Assembly (NCBI GenBank): GCA_023412175.1
Contig: JAEYOB010000070.1
Span: 1-5,171, forward strand
Length of the DNA stretch: 5,171 nt
Origin: Pseudomonadota bacterium
GTDB taxonomy: Bacteria > Pseudomonadota > Alphaproteobacteria > Azospirillales > Azospirillaceae
Reading direction: 5' to 3'
Positions 1-5,171 of this stretch are shown piece by piece. Every line of letters begins with the position of its first letter. Positions within the stretch are counted from its first letter, which is position 1. The notes beneath the pieces are model-generated. The model searched no databases and had not been told where the DNA came from. It saw only the letters and a list, made by a program, of their open reading frames with translations. The position numbers were made by a program, and so were the translations under genes.

Positions 1-1
1 G

Positions 2-931
2 CTGGTGACCAAGCAGACCGGTGCGGAAGGCCGCGAGGTCAAGCGCCTCTACGTCGAGGAAGGCGCCGACATCAAGCGCGAGCTGTACCTCGGCATGCTG
101 GTCGACCGCGCCTCCGGCATGGTGACCATCATCGCCTCGACCGAAGGCGGCATGGAGATCGAGGAGGTTGCCCACAACCACCCCGAAAAGATCCTGAAGG
201 TCGCCATCGACCCGACCACCGGCATCCAGGGCTTCCACACCCGCAAGGTCGCCTTCGGCCTCGGCCTGGAAGGCAAGCAGGTCGGCGCCTGCGGCAAGTT
301 CCTGAGCGCCATGTACCAGGCGTTCGTGGAGCTGGACTGCTCGATCGTCGAGATCAACCCGCTGATCGTCACCGGCGCGGGCGAGATCCTGGCCCTCGAC
401 GCCAAGATGAACTTCGACGACAACGCGCTCTTCCGCCACAAGGACATCGAAGAGCTGCGCGACGAGTCCGAAGAGGACCCGGCGGAGATCGAGGCGGCCA
501 AGCACAGCCTCAACTACGTGAAGCTCGACGGCTCGATCGGCTGCATGGTGAACGGCGCCGGTCTGGCGATGGCCACCATGGACATCATCAAGCTGTACGG
601 CGGCGAGCCGGCCAACTTCCTCGATGTCGGCGGCGGCGCCACCCGCGAGCGCGTCACCGCGGCCTTCAAGCTGATCCTGTCGGATCCGAACGTCGAAGGC
701 ATCCTGGTCAACATCTTCGGCGGCATCATGCGCTGCGACGTCATCGCCGAGGGCGTCGTCGCCGCGGCGCGTGAGGTGCACCTGCACGTTCCGCTGGTCG
801 TCCGCCTGGAAGGCACCAACGTCGAGCTGGGCAAGAAGATCCTGTCCGAGTCCGGCCTGCCCATCCTGTCGGCCGACAACCTCGCCGACGCCGCCGAAAA
901 GGTGGTCAAGGCCGTGAAGGAGGCCAAGTAA
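2..931 (+). CDS. sucC: Succinyl-CoA synthetase (ADP-forming) beta subunit, 3' part
   Basis: Beta subunit of succinyl-CoA ligase, a cytoplasmic TCA-cycle enzyme that converts succinyl-CoA, phosphate and NDP to succinate, CoA and NTP. The gene is cut by the window start: 309 codons remain, and matching to E. coli SucC as I recall it (388 aa) puts about 80 N-terminal residues upstream. The GTG at position 5 is therefore an internal codon, not a start. Visible residues 1 to ~175 are the rest of the ATP-grasp domain. Asn119 (in EINPL) and Asp133 (in ALDAK) match the Mg-nucleotide ligands Asn199 and Asp213 of E. coli, with the same 14-residue spacing, and Glu117 matches Glu197, which contacts the phosphohistidine. 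The CoA-ligase domain follows, with GCMVNGAG (180-187), FLDVGGGAT (206-214) and [11 protein letters not shown] (236-246). It ends in TAA one base before sucD, so the two are almost certainly co-translated. Identity is very secure; ATP versus GTP preference cannot be read from this. Confidence 0.97.
   Translation: MVTKQTGAEGREVKRLYVEEGADIKRELYLGMLVDRASGMVTIIASTEGGMEIEEVAHNHPEKILKVAIDPTTGIQGFHTRKVAFGLGLEGKQVGACGKFLSAMYQAFVELDCSIVEINPLIVTGAGEILALDAKMNFDDNALFRHKDIEELRDESEEDPAEIEAAKHSLNYVKLDGSIGCMVNGAGLAMATMDIIKLYGGEPANFLDVGGGATRERVTAAFKLILSDPNVEGILVNIFGGIMRCDVIAEGVVAAAREVHLHVPLVVRLEGTNVELGKKILSESGLPILSADNLADAAEKVVKAVKEAK
917..923 (+). promoter_or_regulatory. Ribosome binding site for sucD
   Basis: AAGGAGG lies inside the last codons of sucC, nine bases before the sucD ATG at 933. 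It is a near-perfect Shine-Dalgarno match at good spacing and fixes the sucD start. Because it sits within the translated end of sucC, ribosomes finishing sucC can reinitiate on sucD. That would suit two subunits needed in equal amounts. Confidence 0.85.
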
Positions 932-932
932 G

Positions 933-1808
933 ATGGCTGTTCTCGTCGATTCCAACACGAAGGTCATCTGCCAGGGCTTCACCGGGGCCCAGGGCACCTT
1001 CCACTCCGAGCAGGCGATCGCCTACGGCACCAAGATGGTCGGCGGCGTCACCCCCGGTAAGGGTGGCACCACCCACCTCGACCTGCCGGTGTTCGACACC
1101 GTCGCCGACGCCGTCGAGAAGACCGGCGCCAACGCCTCGGTGATCTACGTCCCGCCGCCCTTCGCAGCCGACGCGATCCTGGAGGCCATCGACGCCGAGA
1201 TTCCGCTGGTGGTCTGCATCACCGAGGGCATCCCGGTGCTCGACATGGTGCGCGTGAAGCGCGCGCTGGGCAGCTCCAAGACCCGCCTGATCGGTCCGAA
1301 CTGCCCGGGCATCATCACGCCCGACGAGTGCAAGATCGGCATCATGCCGGGCCACATCCACAAGCGCGGCAAGATCGGCATCGTGTCCCGCTCGGGCACG
1401 CTGACCTACGAAGCCGTCGCGCAGACCACGGCGGCCGGCCTCGGCCAGACCACCTGCATCGGCATCGGCGGCGACCCGGTCAACGGCACCAACTTCATCG
1501 ACTCCCTCGACCTGTTCATCCGCGACCCGGAGCCCGAGGGCATCATCTTGATCGGTGAGATCGGCGGCGACGCCGAGGTCAAGGGCGCCGAGTTCATCAA
1601 GGCGTCGGGCACGAAGAAGCCGGTCGTCGGCTTCATCGCCGGCCGCACCGCTCCTCCGGGCCGCCGCATGGGCCACGCCGGCGCGGTCGTCTCGGGCGGC
1701 AACGACACCGCCGACTTCAAGATCGATTTTATGAAGTCGGTCGGCATCGCGGTCGCCGACAGCCCGGCGAGCCTCGGCTCGACCATGCTGAAGGTGATGA
1801 AGGGCTAA
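933..1808 (+). CDS. sucD: Succinyl-CoA synthetase (ADP-forming) alpha subunit
   Basis: Alpha subunit of succinyl-CoA ligase, carrying the histidine that is phosphorylated during catalysis and the CoA site; it pairs with SucC. The gene is complete at 291 aa (E. coli 289). Residues ~5-98 form the CoA-binding Rossmann domain, with [15 protein letters not shown] (15-29) nearly identical to E. coli. GPNCPG (121-126), SRSGTLTYE (152-160) and GIGGDPVNG (177-185) follow. Glu209, in GEIGG, matches the phosphohistidine-contacting Glu208. The active-site histidine is His248 in the [10 protein letters not shown] motif, equivalent to His246 of E. coli. The ATG at 933 has a strong ribosome binding site at 917-923 and gives the normal N-terminus. 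It is one base downstream of the sucC stop, and a structured 167-base gap separates it from sucA. There is no sign of damage or unusual codon use. Confidence 0.98.
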   Translation: MAVLVDSNTKVICQGFTGAQGTFHSEQAIAYGTKMVGGVTPGKGGTTHLDLPVFDTVADAVEKTGANASVIYVPPPFAADAILEAIDAEIPLVVCITEGIPVLDMVRVKRALGSSKTRLIGPNCPGIITPDECKIGIMPGHIHKRGKIGIVSRSGTLTYEAVAQTTAAGLGQTTCIGIGGDPVNGTNFIDSLDLFIRDPEPEGIILIGEIGGDAEVKGAEFIKASGTKKPVVGFIAGRTAPPGRRMGHAGAVVSGGNDTADFKIDFMKSVGIAVADSPASLGSTMLKVMKG

Positions 1809-1809
1809 G

Positions 1810-1839
1810 GTGGGGCGACGGGCGTCGGATACGCCCCGC
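1810..1839 (+). repeat. GC-rich inverted repeat just after sucD
   Basis: Two bases after the sucD stop, GTGGGGCG (1810-1817) can pair with CGCCCCGC (1832-1839), giving eight pairs including one G-T. A competing inner hairpin pairs GGGCGT (1820-1825) with ACGCCC (1831-1836) around the five-base loop CGGAT. The two share the right arm and cannot both form. No T run follows, so this is not an intrinsic terminator by itself. It could protect the sucCD 3' end or be chance pairing in GC-rich DNA. Confidence 0.45.
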
Positions 1840-1865
1840 AGCACACCCCGCCACGCCTAGGACGG

Positions 1866-1901
1866 AGGCTCCTGGATCCCTTGAACGGGAGCCAGGAGCC
1901 T
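1866..1901 (+). terminator. Strong hairpin between sucD and sucA, possible attenuator or weak terminator
   Basis: AGGCTCCTGG (1866-1875) is a perfect ten-base inverted repeat of CCAGGAGCCT (1892-1901). Inside it, after one A-G mismatch, TCCC (1877-1880) pairs with GGGA (1887-1890) around the six-base loop TTGAAC (1881-1886). Only TTT follows on the 3' side (1901-1903), and the first T is in the stem, so the U tract is poor for full intrinsic termination. The hairpin is clear from sequence. Its role is inferred: partial termination after sucCD, a block to 3' exonucleases, or a processing site within a sucCDAB transcript. Complete termination would require a separate sucA promoter, and no good -35/-10 pair was found. 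Confidence 0.45.
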
Positions 1902-1920
1902 TTCGGCCAACGGCGGGGTC

Positions 1921-1942
1921 CTTTGAAAATCAAATAAAAACT
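1921..1942 (+). promoter_or_regulatory. AT-rich island with short palindrome upstream of sucA
   Basis: This 22-base stretch is mostly A and T within otherwise very GC-rich sequence. It contains the palindrome TTTGA-AAA-TCAAA (1922-1934) followed by TAAAAA. Such islands in GC-rich genomes often mark promoters, regulator sites or unstructured mRNA leaders. TTGAAA (1923-1928) resembles a -35 element, but no -10 match lies 16-18 bases downstream, and no -35 lies at the right distance before TAAAAA. The composition is certain; the promoter reading is tentative. Confidence 0.35.
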
Positions 1943-1949
1943 AGGGAAC

Positions 1950-1964
1950 CGGGCGCTCAGCCCG
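1950..1964 (+). repeat. Small hairpin next to the sucA ribosome binding site
   Basis: CGGGC (1950-1954) pairs with GCCCG (1960-1964) around the loop GCTCA. The last paired base, G1964, is also the first base of the GAGG ribosome binding site for sucA. A folded stem could slightly limit or shape ribosome access. Five pairs in GC-rich DNA can occur by chance, so the role is uncertain. Confidence 0.3.
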
Positions 1965-1967
1965 AGG
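1964..1967 (+). promoter_or_regulatory. Ribosome binding site for sucA
   Basis: GAGG lies eight bases before the ATG at 1976. It is a modest Shine-Dalgarno match, weaker than that of sucD, and supports the chosen start. The bases between it and the start are A-rich (CGAAAACC), which favours an open initiation region. Confidence 0.65.
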
Positions 1968-1975
1968 CGAAAACC

Positions 1976-4867
1976 ATGTCGGTGAATCTGGAGAAGTCCT
2001 CCTTCCTGTTCGGCGGCAATGCCCAGTACGTGGCCGAACTTTACGCCCGCTTCCTGAAGGACCCCGCCTCGGTCGATCCGAGCTGGAACGGCTTCTTCAA
2101 GGAGCTGGATGACGACTCGCGCGCCGTCCTCGACGAGCTGCGCGGCGCATCCTGGTCGCTGCCCGATGACATCCTCAACGGCGCCGCGGAAGAGACCGCC
2201 GCGGTTCTGACCGGTCCCGGCAACGGCGGCATCGTCCAGCAGGCATTCGGCGGCGTGACGCACGAACAGATGCGTCAGGCGGTGCTCGATTCGATCCGCG
2301 CGCTGATGCTGATCCGCGTCTACCGCGTGCGCGGCCACATGAACGCGCACTTCGACCCGTTGGGCATGGAGAAGCGCGAGCCGCACCCCGAGCTGGATCC
2401 GGCGACCTACGGCTTCGGCCCGGCCGACATGGACCGGCCGATCTTCCTGAACTATTCGCTGGGCCTGGAAAGCGCCACGCTGCGCCAGATCCTCGACATC
2501 CTGAACAAGACCTACTGCGGCACCATCGGTGTCGAGTTCATGCACATCCAGGACCCGGAAGAGAAGGCCTGGATCCAGGAGCGCATCGAGAGCGGGCGCA
2601 ACCACACCGACTTCACGGTCAACGGCAAGCGCGCCATCCTGGAGCGCCTGACCGCCGCCGAGGGCTTCGAGAAGTTCCTCCAGGTCAAGTACACCGGCAC
2701 CAAGCGTTTCGGCCTTGACGGCGGCGAGTCGATGATCCCGGCGCTGGAGCAGATCCTCAAGCGCGGCGGCCAGCTCGGCCTCAAGGAAGTGGTCGTCGGC
2801 ATGGCCCACCGCGGCCGCCTGAACGTGCTGACCAACTTCATGGGCAAGCCGTTCCAGGCCGTGTTCTCGGAGTTCCAGGGCAACCCGTCGAGCCCCGAGG
2901 ACGTCCAGGGCTCCGGCGACGTGAAGTACCACCTGGGCACCTCGTCGGACCGCGACTTCAACGGCAACATCGTCCACCTGACGCTGAACGCCAACCCCTC
3001 GCACCTGGAGTGGGTGAACCCGGTCGTGCTCGGCCGCGTCCGCGCCAAGCAGCAGCAGCGCAAGGACCTGGAGCGCTCCGAGGTCATGGGCATCCTGCTG
3101 CACGGCGACGCGGCGTTCGCCGGCCAGGGCATCGTGGCTGAATCGCTGGGCCTGTCGGAATTGCGCGGCTACCGCACCGGCGGCACCGTGCACGTCATCA
3201 TCAACAACCAGATCGGCTTCACCACGAACCCGCAGTACTCGCGCTCGGGCATCTACTGCTCCGAGATGGCGAAGATGGTGATGGCGCCGATCTTCCACGT
3301 GAACGGCGACGACCCCGAGGCGGTGGTGCACGTCAGCCGCATCGCGGTCGAGTTCCGCCAGCGCTTCAAGCGCGACGTGGTCATCGACATGGTCTGCTAC
3401 CGCCGGCACGGCCACAACGAGGGCGACGAGCCGGGCTTCACCCAGCCGATCATGTACAAGGTGATCCGCTCGCACCCGACCACGCGCGAGCTGTACGCCA
3501 AGCAGCTGGTCGCCGAGAACGTCGTCACCCAGGCCGAAGCGGACCAGATGGTCACCGACTTCGTGAAGCACCTGGAGGGCGATTTCGAGGCCGCCAACAA
3601 CTACAAGCCCAACAAGGCCGACTGGCTGGAGGGCAAGTGGGCCGGCCTTGAGGCCGCCAAGAGCGACGAGGACGTCCGCGGCAACACCGCCGTGCCGCTC
3701 GACGTGCTGAAGGAGGTCGGGCAGAAGCTGTGCGAGATCCCGCAGGGCTTCGCGCTCAACTCCAAGATCGCCCGCCAGCTCGACGCCAAGAAGAAGTCCC
3801 TCGAAAGCGGCGAGAACATCGACTGGGCGACCGCCGAGGGCCTCGCCTATGGCACGCTGCTGGTCGAGGGCACGCCGGTCCGCCTGTCGGGCCAGGATTC
3901 GGGCCGCGGCACCTTCTCGCACCGGCACGCGGTGGTCTATGACCAGAACACCGAAGAGAAGTACGTCGCGCTGAACCACATCCGCAAGGAACAGGCGCCG
4001 TTCGAGGTGCACGACAGCCCGCTGTCGGAAGCGGCGGTGCTGGGCTTCGAGTACGGCTACTCGCTGGCCGAGCCGAACGAGCTGGTGCTGTGGGAGGCGC
4101 AGTTCGGCGACTTCGCCAACACCGCGCAGACCATCATCGACCAGTTCATCTCCTCGGGCGAGTCCAAGTGGCTGCGCATGTCCGGTCTGGTCATGCTGCT
4201 GCCGCACGGCTACGAGGGCCAGGGTCCCGAGCACTCCTCGGCCCGCCCCGAGCGCTTCCTGCAGATGTGCGCCGAGGACAACTGGCAGATCTGCAACATC
4301 ACCACGCCGGCCAACCTGTTCCACGCCTTCCGCCGTCAGGTCCGCCGCAACTTCCGCAAGCCGCTGGTGATCCTGTCGCCGAAGTCGCTGCTGCGTCACA
4401 AGCTGTGCGTCTCCAGCCTGTCGGAGTTCAGCGGCAACAGCCACTTCCGCCGCGTGCTCGGCGAATCCGCGGCCGACCTCGTGCCGGCCGAGAAGATCCG
4501 CCGCATCGTGCTGTGCTCCGGCAAGGTCTATTATGACCTGCTGGCCGAGCGCACCGCCCGGAACATCAACGACGTGGCGATCCTGCGCGTCGAGCAGCTC
4601 TACCCGTTCCCGCGTTCGACCCTGGGCGAGGAGTTCGCCAAGTACCCGAACGCCGACGTGGTCTGGTGCCAGGAGGAGCCGGAGAACCAGGGTTACTGGC
4701 ACTTCATGGACCGCCGCATCGAGAGCGTGCTGAAGTCGATCGAGCACAAGGCGGGCCGCCCGAGCTACGTCGGCCGCGAACCGGCCGCCGCCCCGGCCAC
4801 CGGCCTGCTGAAGCGGCACAACCTCGAACAGGCCAAGCTCATCGACAACGCCCTGACGATCCGCTGA
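1976..4867 (+). CDS. sucA: 2-oxoglutarate dehydrogenase E1 component
   Basis: Thiamine diphosphate-dependent E1 subunit of the cytoplasmic 2-oxoglutarate dehydrogenase complex. It decarboxylates 2-oxoglutarate and transfers the succinyl group to the lipoyl-lysine of SucB. The gene is complete at 963 aa (E. coli 933). An N-terminal E2-binding segment comes first, with [12 protein letters not shown] (15-26) and [10 protein letters not shown] (32-41). The conserved [12 protein letters not shown] is at 180-191. In the dehydrogenase domain, His278 (AHRGRLNVL) and His319 (KYHLGTSSD) match the substrate-site His260 and His298 of E. coli. The diphosphate motif runs from GD (377-378, in [10 protein letters not shown]) to NNQIGF (410-415). 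The transketolase-like pyrimidine domain includes [11 protein letters not shown] from 619, [16 protein letters not shown] (636-651) and [20 protein letters not shown] (744-763). The C-terminal domain has [10 protein letters not shown] (899-908). The start ATG has GAGG eight bases upstream and gives the family's normal N-terminus. sucB follows 34 bases later. Confidence 0.98.
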   Translation: MSVNLEKSSFLFGGNAQYVAELYARFLKDPASVDPSWNGFFKELDDDSRAVLDELRGASWSLPDDILNGAAEETAAVLTGPGNGGIVQQAFGGVTHEQMRQAVLDSIRALMLIRVYRVRGHMNAHFDPLGMEKREPHPELDPATYGFGPADMDRPIFLNYSLGLESATLRQILDILNKTYCGTIGVEFMHIQDPEEKAWIQERIESGRNHTDFTVNGKRAILERLTAAEGFEKFLQVKYTGTKRFGLDGGESMIPALEQILKRGGQLGLKEVVVGMAHRGRLNVLTNFMGKPFQAVFSEFQGNPSSPEDVQGSGDVKYHLGTSSDRDFNGNIVHLTLNANPSHLEWVNPVVLGRVRAKQQQRKDLERSEVMGILLHGDAAFAGQGIVAESLGLSELRGYRTGGTVHVIINNQIGFTTNPQYSRSGIYCSEMAKMVMAPIFHVNGDDPEAVVHVSRIAVEFRQRFKRDVVIDMVCYRRHGHNEGDEPGFTQPIMYKVIRSHPTTRELYAKQLVAENVVTQAEADQMVTDFVKHLEGDFEAANNYKPNKADWLEGKWAGLEAAKSDEDVRGNTAVPLDVLKEVGQKLCEIPQGFALNSKIARQLDAKKKSLESGENIDWATAEGLAYGTLLVEGTPVRLSGQDSGRGTFSHRHAVVYDQNTEEKYVALNHIRKEQAPFEVHDSPLSEAAVLGFEYGYSLAEPNELVLWEAQFGDFANTAQTIIDQFISSGESKWLRMSGLVMLLPHGYEGQGPEHSSARPERFLQMCAEDNWQICNITTPANLFHAFRRQVRRNFRKPLVILSPKSLLRHKLCVSSLSEFSGNSHFRRVLGESAADLVPAEKIRRIVLCSGKVYYDLLAERTARNINDVAILRVEQLYPFPRSTLGEEFAKYPNADVVWCQEEPENQGYWHFMDRRIESVLKSIEHKAGRPSYVGREPAAAPATGLLKRHNLEQAKLIDNALTIR

Positions 4868-4891
4868 CCCAGGACATAAGAAGAAGGACGC

Positions 4892-4898
4892 GAGAGGA
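4892..4898 (+). promoter_or_regulatory. Ribosome binding site for sucB
   Basis: GAGAGGA ends three bases before the ATG at 4902, closer than ideal. A second candidate, AAGGA at 4884-4888, lies 13 bases upstream, farther than ideal. The whole 34-base sucA-sucB gap is purine-rich and shows no hairpin or promoter-like element, consistent with one transcript for E1 and E2. Confidence 0.6.
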
Positions 4899-4901
4899 AA
4901 A

Positions 4902-5171
4902 ATGGCTACCGAAATCAAGGTCCCCACCCTGGGCGAGTCGGTCTCCGAGGCGACCGTGGCCCGCTGGCTGAAGCCGGTCGGCTCCTCGTTCAACGCCGAC
5001 GAGCCGCTGGTCGAGCTGGAGACAGACAAGGTGACGCTGGAGGTCAACGCGCCGGTCGCCGGCGTGCTGGCCGAGATCGTCGCCCCCGAAGGCGCGAACG
5101 TCGGCGTCGCCGCGCTGCTGGGCATCATCACCGAGGGCGCCGTGGCGACCGCCGCCGCGGCCGCTCCGGGC
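4902..5171 (+). CDS. sucB: Dihydrolipoyl succinyltransferase E2 component, 5' part
   Basis: Core E2 subunit of the 2-oxoglutarate dehydrogenase complex. It takes the succinyl group from SucA on a swinging lipoyl arm and transfers it to CoA. Only the first 90 codons are in the window, open to its last base. They encode one biotinyl/lipoyl domain beginning [19 protein letters not shown], as is usual for SucB. The lipoylated lysine is Lys43 in the ETDKV motif (codon 5028-5030), and the second half of the beta-barrel follows ([17 protein letters not shown]). From residue ~79 an Ala-rich run ([10 protein letters not shown]) begins the flexible linker to the subunit-binding domain. The catalytic acyltransferase domain lies beyond the window. 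The TPTLGES/VPTLGES type start and the place directly after sucA favour SucB over the pyruvate dehydrogenase E2. The start codon is supported by a purine-rich ribosome binding region at 4884-4898. Confidence 0.95.
   Translation, partial: MATEIKVPTLGESVSEATVARWLKPVGSSFNADEPLVELETDKVTLEVNAPVAGVLAEIVAPEGANVGVAALLGIITEGAVATAAAAAPG

Noticed and set aside
5..931. GTG at position 5 as the start of a complete gene.
   Set aside because: The reading frame is open to the window edge, the residues align with the interior of SucC, and about 80 conserved N-terminal residues would be missing.
906..1844. A 312-codon minus-strand reading frame opposite sucD.
   Set aside because: It has the same codon-for-codon phase relation to sucD and the same biased composition. 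It is a by-product of GC-rich codon use, and sucD is fully conserved on the + strand.
1881..1909. TTGAAC in the hairpin loop as a -35 element for a sucA promoter.
   Set aside because: Sixteen to eighteen bases downstream the sequence is GC-rich (around CGGCCA) with no -10 resemblance.
1922..1934. A possible FNR/FixK-type binding site in the AT-rich island.
   Set aside because: The known motif is TTGAT-N4-ATCAA, with six bases between TTGA and TCAA. Here only three bases separate TTGA and TCAA, so the half-sites are too close.
1805..5131. A 1108-codon open reading frame on the minus strand covering all of sucA.
   Set aside because: Over sucA its codons are exact reverse complements of the sucA codons (same phase), so a stop needs a TTA, CTA or TCA codon in sucA. 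These are avoided in GC-rich genomes. The translation is low-complexity, rich in Ala, Val, Asp, His, Arg and Leu, with no recognisable domain, while the + strand encodes a full, conserved E1 enzyme.

Overview
This is an ordinary core-metabolism window from a GC-rich bacterium. It covers part of the operon for two consecutive TCA-cycle steps, 2-oxoglutarate to succinyl-CoA to succinate. All genes are on the + strand in the order sucC (3' part), sucD, sucA, sucB (5' part). Codon third positions are almost all G or C. The order, with the succinyl-CoA synthetase genes ahead of the 2-oxoglutarate dehydrogenase genes, is typical of Alphaproteobacteria; enterobacteria use sucABCD. Protein wording and base composition fit a Rhodospirillales member such as Azospirillum, but that placement is an inference from memory, not a search.

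Layout: positions 2-931 hold the C-terminal ~80% of SucC (the first ~80 residues lie before the window). sucD (933-1808) follows after one base, with its ribosome binding site inside the end of sucC. A 167-base gap (1809-1975) contains several inverted repeats and an AT-rich island, and is the only notable non-coding stretch. sucA (1976-4867) is complete at 963 codons. After 34 purine-rich bases, sucB begins at 4902 and runs off the window after 90 codons, which cover the lipoyl domain.

How they work together: SucA (E1, thiamine diphosphate-dependent) decarboxylates 2-oxoglutarate and passes the succinyl group to the lipoyl-lysine of SucB (E2), which makes succinyl-CoA. SucC/SucD then convert succinyl-CoA to succinate while forming a nucleoside triphosphate. 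All catalytic residues checked in the visible parts are present, and no frameshift, insertion or foreign-looking segment was found.

No undescribed system is visible. What deserves a second look is the structured sucD-sucA gap, which could set the ratio of sucCD to sucAB expression. The very long antisense reading frames are by-products of codon bias and are rejected below.
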